In this document: positions 27,253 through 34,728 of the stretch, in pieces | How positions within the stretch are numbered: the first letter of the stretch is position 1 | Layout of the letters: each line of letters starts with the position of its first letter | Assembly: GCA_005883585.1 (NCBI GenBank) | Contig: VBFD01000112.1 | Location: 1-52,799, forward strand | Length of the DNA: 52,799 nt | DNA from: UBA10449 sp005883585 | GTDB taxonomy: Bacteria; Chloroflexota; Dormibacteria; Dormibacterales; Dormibacteraceae | Reading direction: 5' to 3' | Translations under genes and position numbers: made by a program | The notes under the pieces: generated by a model | What the model was told of the DNA's origin: nothing | Databases searched by the model: none | The model's input: only the letters and a program-made list of their open reading frames with translations

Positions 27253-27292
27253 CCATGGATCGCCAGTTCGTTTGCGTGTCACGGGAATCGAA

Positions 27293-28606
27293 TTACTTGA
27301 GCGCCCACGCAGCCTTGATCGTGTCCCACACCATCTTCAGCCCGCCCTCCTTGCGGACCATCTTCAAGATCTTCGACTGCTTCTCCCACTTCGAGGTCCC
27401 GTCGACCCTGAAGAACTCGTCGAGGGCGCGGTCGAGAATCTGTGGGTATTTCGTGAGCAGCTGCGGATTGTGCTCGAGCAGCGGCACCGCCTTGTCGTAC
27501 TTTCGCATGTCGGCCATGATCCACGATGCGTCGAGCTTGCCCTTGTACTCGTGCAATCGCCGCTCCGAAAAGTCGCCAGTCTCCTTGGCGTGGATCACGG
27601 TCTCCCCGGCCATCCGGCCCGAAACCATGGCCAGGTTGGATCCCTCGCGGTGGACTGGGTTTGAAAGCATCGCCGCGTCGCCGCAGATCAGATAGCCGGG
27701 CCCGTAGACCTTGGGGATGCCGCGATACCCGCCCTCGGGGATGAGGTGGGCGAGATATTCGACGGTTTCGGCGCCGCGCAGCAGCGGCTTCACGCTGGGG
27801 TGGCTCTTGAAGTGCTCCATCAGATCGTTGGGACTACGCAGAGTCGCGTTGAACTCGCTCAGCAGCGCCCCTCCTCCAACGGAGAGGGTGTCCTTGTTGG
27901 TGTAGATGAACATGAACCCGGACATGCCCATCGTCGAGTCGCCGAAACACTCGATCGTGCAGCCCTCACCAGCTTCGCAGTTGAACCGTTCCTCGATGAG
28001 GCCGGAATCGAGCTGCATGATCTCCTTGACCGCCATGGCAACCTCGTTCGCGCGCAGCTTGCGTCGCAGTGGCTTGCCGTTGATGACGGTCTTTTCCAGC
28101 AGGCCAACGCCTAGGCCGATGCCCTCCGAGACGACGACCACGTCGGCAAACAGGTCGTCACCACGGCCCGTGCCCACGCCGACAACGCGGCTGTTCTTGA
28201 CGATGAGGTTCTCGACGACCGTCTCGGGCACGACCATCGCGCCGGCTTTCTCAGCCTGCTCGGCGAACCATGGGTCGAAACGCGCACGCAAGACCGAGTA
28301 TGAGTGGGGCTCCTCGCGATTACGAAGGTTCTTGTAGTCGAGGCCGATGTAGGCCTTGGGCGTCATCATCCAGCGACGTTCTTCGATGATCGGGCGCTCC
28401 AGCGGTGCGTCTTTCCAAACGTCCCCTAGGATCTCTTCCAGGTAATGGTTGTAGAGAATGCCGCCCATGACGTTCTTTGAGCCAGGCTTGGGACCGCGCT
28501 CGAGGAGCACGACCTGGAGGCCCGCCTTCGCCATCGTGTACGCCGCCGCCGTGCCGGCCGGCCCCGCGCCGACGACGATCGCGTCGAACTTTTCCTCGTC
28601 GCCCAC
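27293..28606 (-). CDS. FixC-like electron-transfer-flavoprotein dehydrogenase
   Basis: 437 residues. FAD-binding N-terminus FDAIVVGAGPAGTAAAYTMAKAG with the ribose-binding acidic residue in VVLLERG, then the second GD segment GPGYLICGDAAMLSNPVHREGSN. This matches FixC/ETF-quinone oxidoreductase-related flavoproteins that accept electrons from ETF and pass them to the quinone pool. The usual partners (ETF alpha/beta, FixX ferredoxin) are not in the window, and it has no obvious C-terminal 4Fe-4S cysteines, so FixX would be needed. It is functionally linked to the acyl-CoA dehydrogenases by inference. Confidence 0.85.
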   Translation of the reverse strand: MGDEEKFDAIVVGAGPAGTAAAYTMAKAGLQVVLLERGPKPGSKNVMGGILYNHYLEEILGDVWKDAPLERPIIEERRWMMTPKAYIGLDYKNLRNREEPHSYSVLRARFDPWFAEQAEKAGAMVVPETVVENLIVKNSRVVGVGTGRGDDLFADVVVVSEGIGLGVGLLEKTVINGKPLRRKLRANEVAMAVKEIMQLDSGLIEERFNCEAGEGCTIECFGDSTMGMSGFMFIYTNKDTLSVGGGALLSEFNATLRSPNDLMEHFKSHPSVKPLLRGAETVEYLAHLIPEGGYRGIPKVYGPGYLICGDAAMLSNPVHREGSNLAMVSGRMAGETVIHAKETGDFSERRLHEYKGKLDASWIMADMRKYDKAVPLLEHNPQLLTKYPQILDRALDEFFRVDGTSKWEKQSKILKMVRKEGGLKMVWDTIKAAWALK

Positions 28607-28858
28607 TGACGGGAAATCCTAAGTGAAGGCAGCTTCACGAGCCAGAAGCGCGCGGCGTTGCAGCGTCCTAGGCGGCCGGGCGCCGTCTCACCCCGCGAAA
28701 TCTGACGATTTGGCGGGGACCCCGAGAGAGGCGCTAAAGCCTGCGTCGTCTCCTGCGCGCGCTCAGTCACGCATCTACGCGATGCGCTCCTTCGCGTGCT
28801 CGTCGTCTCCTTGGCTCCGGCCGCCGATGCCGCTGCACCACTCGCGAGCCTCCGTCTC
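28607..28858. other. Divergent intergenic region with two inverted repeats
   Basis: Between the FixC-like gene and coaE. It holds GTGAAG/CTTCAC with a 4-base loop (about 28622-28637) and a long GC-rich hairpin, CCCCGC-GAAATC paired with GATTTG-GCGGGG around a TGAC loop (about 28695-28722), with one mismatch. No T-run follows either. I find no convincing gene here; the frame in front of CoaE has no family similarity. Confidence 0.5.
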
Positions 28859-29452
28859 GTGAAGCTGATTGGCTTGACGGGTGGAGCGGGGTCGGGGAAG
28901 TCGACCGTGGCCGAGATGCTGCGGGAGCTCGGAGCCGTCGTCGTGGACGCCGATGAGGCCACGCACGCCGTCTACGAGCCCGGGACCCCTGGGTTCGACG
29001 CGGTCGTCCACGAGTTCGGCCAGGAGTACGTGAAGGACGGCCGGATCGACCGCCAGCGGCTTGGCGATGTCGTGTTCCATGACGCCGGCGCCCGGCGACG
29101 CTTGAACGACGTCGTGCATCCCCTGGTCCGCGAGTGGATGGCGCAGCGGACGGCCGAGGCCGTGGAGCGCGGCGCGGAGGTCGTCGTCCAGGACGTGCCT
29201 CTGCTGTTCGAGAACTCACTCGAGCGGTTCTTCTCGTCGGTGGTGCTCGTCTACGTCCCGGAGGATGTGCAGGTCGACCGCCTCGTCAAAGGACGTGGTT
29301 TCACGCGAGAGCAAGCGCACGCCGTGATCGGCGCACAGCTGCCAATCGAGGAAAAGCGCGGACGCGCCCACCACGTCGTCAACAACACCGGCACGCTCGA
29401 CGACACGAGGGCACAGGTTGCGGCGGTCTGGAAGCAGCTGCTGGTCGACTAG
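28859..29452 (+). CDS. coaE: Dephospho-CoA kinase
   Basis: 197 residues. Last step of CoA synthesis: phosphorylates the 3'-hydroxyl of dephospho-CoA with ATP. N-terminal P-loop KLIGLTGGAGSGKSTVAEML, VVDADEATHAVYEPG, the CoA-binding region RLNDVVHPLVREWM, VVVQDVPLLFE, and the lid segment VKGRGFTREQA. GTG 28859 gives the standard N-terminus; an upstream extension in frame to 28796 is not supported. Sits alone between a divergent and a convergent neighbour. Confidence 0.93.
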   Translation: MKLIGLTGGAGSGKSTVAEMLRELGAVVVDADEATHAVYEPGTPGFDAVVHEFGQEYVKDGRIDRQRLGDVVFHDAGARRRLNDVVHPLVREWMAQRTAEAVERGAEVVVQDVPLLFENSLERFFSSVVLVYVPEDVQVDRLVKGRGFTREQAHAVIGAQLPIEEKRGRAHHVVNNTGTLDDTRAQVAAVWKQLLVD

Positions 29453-29467
29453 AGGCGCCGGGCCTCT
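29451..29467. terminator. Short hairpin shared by convergent stop codons
   Basis: AGAGGC/GCCTCT stem (29451-29456 and 29462-29467) with a five-base loop, spanning the two converging stop codons of coaE and the CoA transferase. No T-tract, so at best a weak bidirectional terminator. Confidence 0.3.
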
Positions 29468-30614
29468 AAACGACGCCGTCCTTCTTCAGGTTTTCCACCT
29501 TGTGCGCATCAACGCCGACCTCGCCGAGGATCTCGGCGGTGTGTTCGCCCAGACGGGGAGCGTCGCGCCGCCGCCAATCGGCTCGCATCAATACGGCGGG
29601 CCTCACCTCGACGCCGGCGGGGCTGTTGGAGATGAGTGCTCGCGCGGCGATCTGCGGATGCGACGCCACCTCTTCCAGGTCGAGCACAGGCTCGCAGCAG
29701 ACATCGAGGCCGGCGAGCTCTTGCTCCCACTCCTTTCGCGATTTCGATCGAAAGACACCTTCCATCTCTTGGTGCGCACGCACGCCCTCGGCGCCGGTCG
29801 CGAACTGTAGCTCCACCAGTTCCGGTTTCATGACAGCGCGGCACAGCTCGGTCCAGAACTTCGGCTCCAACGCCCCCACGCTGTAGGAGCCGCCGTCCTT
29901 GCACTCGTACACCCGGTAGCACGCGTAGCGGCCGGCCAGCCGCTGGTCGCCGCGCCCCACCTCCTCTCCCGCTCCCCGTTGGGCCAGGGCGAGAGCGAGC
30001 CAGGTCACCGCGCCGTCGGTCATCGAGACGTCGAGCCAGCGGCCCTCGTCCCCGCGCTGGACGCCAACCAGCGCTCCGAGGATCGCGACCGCCGGCTGCA
30101 GCCCGCCCCCGCCGATGTCGCCAACCTGCACCGCGAGCGGCGACGGTGGTGCGCCCTTCGCGCCATTGAGGCCGAGAACGCCCGCAGTGGCGACATAGTT
30201 GATGTCGTGGCCGGCGTGGGACGCCATCGGGCCGTCTTGCCCGTAACCGGTGATCGAGCACATCACGAGGGCCGGGTTGCGCGCGTGAATGACCGGCCAG
30301 CCCAGGGCGAGCCGCTCCATGACGCCGGGGCGATTGCCCTCCACGAGCACGTCCGAACGATCGACCAGGCGCAGCAGCAAATCGCGCCCGGCTTCTGACT
30401 TCAGGTTCAGGGTGAGACTCCGCTTGTTCCGGTTGAGGGCGTTGAAGAGGGCACTCTGACCGTCGACCAGGGGAGGCGTCCAGCGCATGTAGTCACCGGA
30501 CCCCGGCTCCTCGACCTTGATCACATCCGCGCCCATGTCAGCCAGGAGCATGGTGCAGAAGGCGCCGGGGAGCAGCCGGGTCAAATCGAGCACGCGGATC
30601 CCGTGCAGCGGCAT
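29466..30614 (-). CDS. CaiB/BaiF (class III) CoA transferase
   Basis: 382 residues from ATG 30614. Moves CoA between carboxylic acids through an aspartyl-CoA intermediate. N-terminal PLHGIRVLDLTRLLPGAF, LLADMGADVIKVEEPGSGD, RNKRSLTLNLKSEAGRDL; the likely nucleophile is Asp166 in VQVGDIGGGGLQPA. The frame is open to ATG 30665, but the family N-terminus begins at 30614, the first 17 residues would be low complexity, and a TATTAA box lies at about 30668-30673. An alpha-methylacyl-CoA racemase is a related alternative. Confidence 0.85.
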   Translation of the reverse strand: MPLHGIRVLDLTRLLPGAFCTMLLADMGADVIKVEEPGSGDYMRWTPPLVDGQSALFNALNRNKRSLTLNLKSEAGRDLLLRLVDRSDVLVEGNRPGVMERLALGWPVIHARNPALVMCSITGYGQDGPMASHAGHDINYVATAGVLGLNGAKGAPPSPLAVQVGDIGGGGLQPAVAILGALVGVQRGDEGRWLDVSMTDGAVTWLALALAQRGAGEEVGRGDQRLAGRYACYRVYECKDGGSYSVGALEPKFWTELCRAVMKPELVELQFATGAEGVRAHQEMEGVFRSKSRKEWEQELAGLDVCCEPVLDLEEVASHPQIAARALISNSPAGVEVRPAVLMRADWRRRDAPRLGEHTAEILGEVGVDAHKVENLKKDGVV

Positions 30615-30678
30615 CTCGGCGTTCAATTCTCGTCCACGTGAAGGAGACGGTTCTGGGGCTTCCATGCGTTAATAGGTC

Positions 30679-31218
30679 ATGAAAGGCGGCGGCAAGACTA
30701 TGCGCTCCAGCAACCAGCCCCTGTCCGAGGTGACGATCAAGGTCCCAGCGCCGTTCGCCGGGATCTCCGATCTGGGGTTCACGGCCCAGTACCGCTCCCA
30801 GAGCTTCCAGGAACCGCAGCGCGACGTTCCCCTGCTCATTGAAGGACCACCGCCGCCGATGCGGCGGCTCGCGGAGCTGCTCCAGCTTCTCCGCGGTATC
30901 GAAGGTTCGGCATACGCCTGGAGCGATCCGGTGATGTTGAGCGACCAGGTCGTCGTGCTCGCTTTTCGCGATCGCAGCCTGGCCGGCCCAACGCTCTCCG
31001 ATGGAGAGCCCGCGCACACGTCATACGTGCTGAATCTCGTGCGTCCCGTGGTGTTCACGTTCCTGCGCGACTGCGCCGAGACGGCGCGCCTGCGACTCGC
31101 GGATGTGATCGAGATGCGCGTGACCAGCGAGAGGGCCTCGGTAGCGGACATCGTGCTCCCCATCGAGGAGATCGTGCGCTCTAACGGCGACCGGCTCCTC
31201 TGGAAGCTGGCCGGCTAG
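30679..31218 (+). CDS. Hypothetical protein
   Basis: 179 residues, no recognised domain, no signal peptide or membrane segment. Mixed alpha/beta character: EVTIKVPAPFAGISDLGF, PMRRLAELLQLLRGIEG, VVVLAFRDRSLAGPTL and a C-terminal IVLPIEEIVRSNGDRLLWKL. ATG 30679 follows TTAATA closely and the transcript could be leaderless; ATG 30700 is an alternative. Divergent from the CoA transferase. Confidence 0.55.
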   Translation: MKGGGKTMRSSNQPLSEVTIKVPAPFAGISDLGFTAQYRSQSFQEPQRDVPLLIEGPPPPMRRLAELLQLLRGIEGSAYAWSDPVMLSDQVVVLAFRDRSLAGPTLSDGEPAHTSYVLNLVRPVVFTFLRDCAETARLRLADVIEMRVTSERASVADIVLPIEEIVRSNGDRLLWKLAG

Positions 31219-31231
31219 CGCCGCCCGAGAG

Positions 31232-31462
31232 CTATTTCGACGGGCTCGGCGACGGCGAGGGCGTCGTGGCCGGCGATGGCGAGGGTGACGTGACGCTGCT
31301 CGCGGCGCGAGGGCTGCTGGCAGTGGTGATGTTCGGCACGGCCACCGGCGCGGGGCCCTGGTTGGTGAAGTAGAGCGCAAGCGGGACCACGACCATGCCG
31401 ACGATCACCGTCAGCACGAACGTTACGGCCCCCCACTCCCTCCGCACGAAAGCCCAGTTCAC
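31232..31462 (-). CDS. Small single-span membrane protein with Ser/Pro tail
   Basis: 76 residues: a short N-terminus (MNWAFVRREWG), one hydrophobic segment (about 12-32), and a tail rich in Ser, Pro, Ala and Thr ending in repeated SPSPSP. Likely N-in with the tail outside. No family recognised. Repeat copy B lies directly upstream, within the leader of this gene. Confidence 0.5.
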   Translation of the reverse strand: MNWAFVRREWGAVTFVLTVIVGMVVVPLALYFTNQGPAPVAVPNITTASSPRAASSVTSPSPSPATTPSPSPSPSK

Positions 31463-31513
31463 GAGCGGCTACCTCTCCCGTTCATCTCTCAAAGAATGTC
31501 AAATGCGACGCTC

Positions 31514-31610
31514 TAAGGCCGGATTACTCCGGCCGTCCCCAGCGTGCACCATCCAGACGCCTCCATACGTGGTTAGGAGCCCACGGGCGAGGACGAAGTC
31601 CTCGACCGTA
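31514..31610 (-). repeat. Intergenic hairpin repeat, copy B
   Basis: On the minus strand it begins with a hairpin (31609-31583: CGAGGAC/GTCCTCG around TTC, extended by ACGG/CCGT), continues with GGGCTCCT, CCACG and GGAGGCG, then GTGCACGCTG, and ends with GGCCGG/CCGGCC (31534-31529 and 31522-31517). Same order and spacing as copies A and C, while the first hairpin differs in sequence yet stays self-complementary. Lies between two minus-strand genes. Confidence 0.65.
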
Positions 31611-31639
31611 ATCTCACGAGCGGTGAATTCTAGCTAGAC

Positions 31640-31912
31640 CTAAAAGTCGTCGTCGTCGCGGTTGCCCGCCAGCCCTTCCTCTTCCTTCTTCTTACGCTGG
31701 TTCAGGAGACGAAGGAAGTCCTGGGCGCGCGCGAGCGCCTTCCAGCGCTCCGGGAAGAAGTCCTGGACCAGGATCTGCCTGTCCGGCATCTGGTAGACGG
31801 TGACGCACCATTTGTTGAGGGTGCGCGAAACCTCGACCTCGAAGTCCTTCTCCGCGGTCTCGTATTTGACAACTTTGTCGTCGTCGAACTTTCTTCGTCC
31901 TGAAATAGCCAT
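31640..31912 (-). CDS. Hypothetical small charged protein
   Basis: 90 residues, very acidic and basic in blocks: KFDDDKVVKYETAEKDFEVE, a central strand-like part KWCVTVYQMPDRQILVQDF, then helical ALARAQDFLRLLNQRKKKEEE and a DDDDF end. No family recognised; not membrane. A good promoter lies 45-75 bases upstream. The stop is followed by repeat copy B. Confidence 0.55.
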   Translation of the reverse strand: MAISGRRKFDDDKVVKYETAEKDFEVEVSRTLNKWCVTVYQMPDRQILVQDFFPERWKALARAQDFLRLLNQRKKKEEEGLAGNRDDDDF

Positions 31913-31957
31913 AGGTACACCACTCGGGCGGGGATTCGGCTCATAGAGCGTATTCCA

Positions 31958-31985
31958 AGTATAGCCACCGGCCGCTGCCTTCCAA
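31958..31985 (-). promoter_or_regulatory. Sigma70-like promoter for the 90-residue protein
   Basis: Minus strand: TTGGAA (31985-31980), 16-base spacer, TATACT (31963-31958). Predicted start of transcription near 31951, giving a leader of about 40 bases to ATG 31912. One of the clearest promoter matches in this GC-rich window. Confidence 0.5.
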
Positions 31986-32006
31986 ACCTCCCCGAGAGGC
32001 CCTCAG

Positions 32007-32891
32007 CTACTCCCGGAGAAGCTCCTTGAGGAGGGGCGCAAGCACGTCCCTCAGGCCCTCGCGCATGAGGGCCAAGCCGACGTTGGCCTTCAGGTAGCCG
32101 GCGACCGTGCCGAGGTCGTAATAGTCGCCTTCGAACTCGAGCGCGACCACCCGCGAATGCTGCAGCGTCCGCCTGACCGCATCGAGCAGCTGGATCTCAT
32201 TCCCGGCCCCAGGCTCGGTGCGGCCCAGCTCCTCGAACACGGCCGGCAACAGCACGTAGCGACCGAGGCTGGCCAGGTTTGACGGTGCGTCATCCGCGGA
32301 CGGTTTCTCGATGACGTCGGTGACTTCGTGCAGGCCGCCTTGGGACTTTCCGGTGGCGATGATGCCGTAGCGGCTCACCTGGTCCTTGGGCACGCGCCGT
32401 GCGGCCAGCACGGTGGCGCCGGTCTGGTGATACGCCTTGATCAGCTGTCCGAGACACGGCTCGGTGCCGAGGATGACGTCGTCGGGCAGAAGGGCGGCGC
32501 ACGGCTCGTCGCCTACCAGCCGGCGAGCGGTCCAGATCGCGTGCCCCAGCCCGCGCGGCTCACGCTGCTGGATGTACGTGATGTCGACCTTGTCGGCAAT
32601 CGCGTCGACCGCGGCCAGAATGCTCAGCAGGTCGTTCCGGCCGCGCTCGCGCAGGTAGTGCTCGAGCTCCAGCGATCGGTCGAAGTGGTCGACGATGGCG
32701 CGCTTGCCGCCGCCGGTCACCATGATCACCTCTTCGATGCCGCTCGCTATCGCTTCCTCGACGCTGTACTGAATCGCCGGCTTGTCGACCAGCGGCAGCA
32801 TCTCTTTCGGCTGGGCCTTGGTGGCGGGCAGGAATCGGGTGCCGAGCCCAGCCGCGGTGATGATCGCCTTACGAACGGGCAGAGTTCTCAC
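32007..32891 (-). CDS. galU: UTP-glucose-1-phosphate uridylyltransferase
   Basis: 294 residues from GTG 32891 (TTG 32900 also open). Makes UDP-glucose from UTP and glucose-1-phosphate. Nucleotide-binding signature ITAAGLGTRFLPATKAQPKEMLPLVDKP, IQYSVEEAIASGI, GLGHAIWTAR, LLPDDVI, and KPSADDAPSNLASLGRYVL. Length and motif order fit bacterial GalU. UDP-glucose feeds cell-surface polysaccharides or lipids. Divergent from the thioesterase, with only 17 bases between starts. Confidence 0.92.
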   Translation of the reverse strand: MRTLPVRKAIITAAGLGTRFLPATKAQPKEMLPLVDKPAIQYSVEEAIASGIEEVIMVTGGGKRAIVDHFDRSLELEHYLRERGRNDLLSILAAVDAIADKVDITYIQQREPRGLGHAIWTARRLVGDEPCAALLPDDVILGTEPCLGQLIKAYHQTGATVLAARRVPKDQVSRYGIIATGKSQGGLHEVTDVIEKPSADDAPSNLASLGRYVLLPAVFEELGRTEPGAGNEIQLLDAVRRTLQHSRVVALEFEGDYYDLGTVAGYLKANVGLALMREGLRDVLAPLLKELLRE

Positions 32892-32908
32892 CGAGGACAA
32901 TCTAAGGT

Positions 32909-33274
32909 GTGGAGAGCATCGACCGCATCGAGCCCGGAATCGAGGGCCGGCTGCAGCGAGTCGTAGACGGCGACCTGATCACGACCCACGTTGGTGGCAA
33001 AGGGACGTTTGCAACGCCGGCCATGATCGGTTTGATGGAGATCACGAGCCACCGCTCTCTCGAGAACCTGCTTCCCGCGGGCCACACCACGGTCGGCTAC
33101 GAGGTGCACGTGCGCCACGTGGCCCCCGCCGCGCCTGGAACCACGATCCTCGTGACGACGAAGCTGACCGAGGTCAAGGGCAACAAGCTCTACTTCGACG
33201 TCGCGTGCCACCAGGGCGACGTGCTGCTGGGCTCCGGCACGCACAAGCGCGCCATCGTCCCGGCCGTCTTTTAG
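32909..33274 (+). CDS. Thioesterase, FLK/hotdog type
   Basis: 121 residues. Hotdog fold resembling fluoroacetyl-CoA thioesterase-like proteins: LITTHVGGKGTFATPAMIGLMEITSH, LPAGHTTVGYEVHVRHVAPAAPG, KLTEVKGNKLYFDV and SGTHKRAIV. It probably hydrolyses short acyl-CoA; the true substrate is unknown. GTG 32909. Its TAG overlaps the TAA of a small converging gene. Confidence 0.75.
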   Translation: MESIDRIEPGIEGRLQRVVDGDLITTHVGGKGTFATPAMIGLMEITSHRSLENLLPAGHTTVGYEVHVRHVAPAAPGTTILVTTKLTEVKGNKLYFDVACHQGDVLLGSGTHKRAIVPAVF

Positions 33275-33444
33275 GGCTGGTCGGTCGGCTTCGGCCTGGG
33301 CTTCTTTCTCTTGCCGGCGATGTGCAGAGCGAGGGTCTTGAGTCCCGGATTGACGGCGATCACTTTCGGTCCACGGACCTTCTTGTCACGGGCCCTGACG
33401 TGTGCACTTTCACGTGGTTCGATCCGGTCGAGCTCGTCAGTCAT
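33271..33444 (-). CDS. Possible small basic protein, convergent with thioesterase
   Basis: 57 residues from ATG 33444: MTDELDRIEPRESAHVRARD, then a lysine/proline-rich half (KKVRGPKVIAVNPGLKTLAL, AGKRKKPRPKPTDQP). AGGTGG directly precedes the ATG, a weak or too-close ribosome site. The composition is protein-like and no other gene explains this stretch, but no family is recognised. A threonine dehydratase start at GTG 33400 would overlap it; TTG 33466 would not. Confidence 0.4.
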   Translation of the reverse strand: MTDELDRIEPRESAHVRARDKKVRGPKVIAVNPGLKTLALHIAGKRKKPRPKPTDQP

Positions 33445-33465
33445 CCACCTATCATTGACCGAGCG

Positions 33466-34449
33466 TTGAGGGAAGTCGAGCACGAAACTGCTGGCATTAC
33501 GCCCAGCTCCGTTGAGGCCGCCGCACGTGACCTCGCGCCGTTCTTGGCCCCCACCCCGCTCCAGTATTCGCGCGCGTTCACCGACAAGGCGCGCTGCTAC
33601 GTGCATATCAAGGTCGAATCGATCCAGCCCATCCGCGCCTTCAAGGTGAGAGGCGCCCTGACCAAAGTGATGCGTTTGCATCCGGAGGAGCGGTCCGCGG
33701 GCGTGATCACCGCTTCGGCGGGAAATCACGGCCAGGGCGTGGCTTACGCCGCGGCCACGTTCAAGATCCCCGCCACGGTCTACGTCCCCGAGACCGCCAA
33801 CGAGCTCAAGGTCGAGGCCATCCGGCGGCTCGGCGCTCAGGTCGTGCCGGCCGGCCGCAACTATAACGACGCCTACCTCGAGGCGATGCGCCATCAGGAG
33901 CAGGGCGGCGCAATTTTCGTGCACGCCTTCGACGATCCCGACGTGATCGCGGGCCAGGGGTCGATAGCGGTCGAGCTGCTGCGCGACCTCGAAGACGTCG
34001 ACACGGTGCTGGTACCGATAGGCGGTGGCGGGCTGATCGGCGGCATCTCCCTGTATTTGAAGGAGAGGCGACCGAACATCAAGGTCATCGGGGCCGAGCC
34101 GGCCGGGGCCGACGGGATGCGCCGATCGCTCGAGGCCGGCCGCATCGTCACCCTCGACCGCGTCAACACCATCGCCGACGGGCTGGCCGCATCGGCTCCA
34201 GGAAAGCTGACGTTCGATCTGGCGAGGCGATACGTCGACGAAGTCCTGATCGTCCAGGACGAGGAGATGCTGCGAGCGATTCGGCTTCTGTTCGAGTGGG
34301 AGCATCTGCTGGCCGAGCCGGCCGGCGCGGCCGCCATCGCAGCCCTTCTCTACCACTACAGCCCCAGCCCCAATGAGAAGGTGGTCGTGGTCCTGTCGGG
34401 GGCCAACGTAACTGACGAGGTCATGATCCGGGCCCTCAAGTCACGCTGA
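33466..34449 (+). CDS. Threonine dehydratase (PLP-dependent, no ACT domain)
   Basis: 327 residues from TTG 33466; GTG 33400 (349 residues) is the alternative. Deaminates threonine (or serine) to 2-oxobutyrate and ammonia. PLP Lys60 in PIRAFKVRGAL, SAGNHGQGVAYAA, phosphate loop VPIGGGGLIGG, and C-terminal EPAGAAAIAALL and VVVLSGANV. It ends without the C-terminal ACT-like regulatory domains of biosynthetic IlvA, so it resembles the short catabolic type. The AsnC-type ligand-binding protein just downstream might sense an amino acid; this is inference. Confidence 0.88.
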   Translation: MREVEHETAGITPSSVEAAARDLAPFLAPTPLQYSRAFTDKARCYVHIKVESIQPIRAFKVRGALTKVMRLHPEERSAGVITASAGNHGQGVAYAAATFKIPATVYVPETANELKVEAIRRLGAQVVPAGRNYNDAYLEAMRHQEQGGAIFVHAFDDPDVIAGQGSIAVELLRDLEDVDTVLVPIGGGGLIGGISLYLKERRPNIKVIGAEPAGADGMRRSLEAGRIVTLDRVNTIADGLAASAPGKLTFDLARRYVDEVLIVQDEEMLRAIRLLFEWEHLLAEPAGAAAIAALLYHYSPSPNEKVVVVLSGANVTDEVMIRALKSR

Positions 34450-34500
34450 CAGGGGTACGCTGAAGACCGTTCTCGCAGTGTCGGATTTGGGGGTATGTGC

Positions 34501-34728
34501 ATGAAGGCTTATGTCCTGATCAACGCGTCTCCCGGGCGAGCCCTCGAGGTGGCCAAGAAGATGGAAGGGACCAGTGGAATTACCGCGGCCGATGCGATCA
34601 CGGGCGAGTACGACGTCATCGCCGTGTGCGAGGCGCCAGATGTCAACTCCATCGGTTCGTTGATCGTCGACAAGATTCAGAAAATCGACGGCGTGTTCAA
34701 AACCGTCACGTGCCTGGCGGTGAAATAG
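34501..34728 (+). CDS. AsnC/Lrp-type ligand-binding (RAM) domain protein
   Basis: 75 residues: a stand-alone RAM domain (MKAYVLINASPGRALEVAKK, ITGEYDVIAVCEAPDVNSIG, IQKIDGVFKTVTCLAV) with no DNA-binding helix-turn-helix. Such proteins form oligomers that bind amino acids. I preferred ATG 34501 over ATG 34495 because GGGGG lies seven bases before it. Follows threonine dehydratase by 51 bases, and its end overlaps the epimerase 3' end by 23 bases. Confidence 0.85.
   Translation: MKAYVLINASPGRALEVAKKMEGTSGITAADAITGEYDVIAVCEAPDVNSIGSLIVDKIQKIDGVFKTVTCLAVK

Noticed and set aside
32782..33465. Upstream extension of the threonine dehydratase frame
   Set aside because: It overlaps galU and the thioesterase and reads as low-complexity Arg-rich translation with no similarity.
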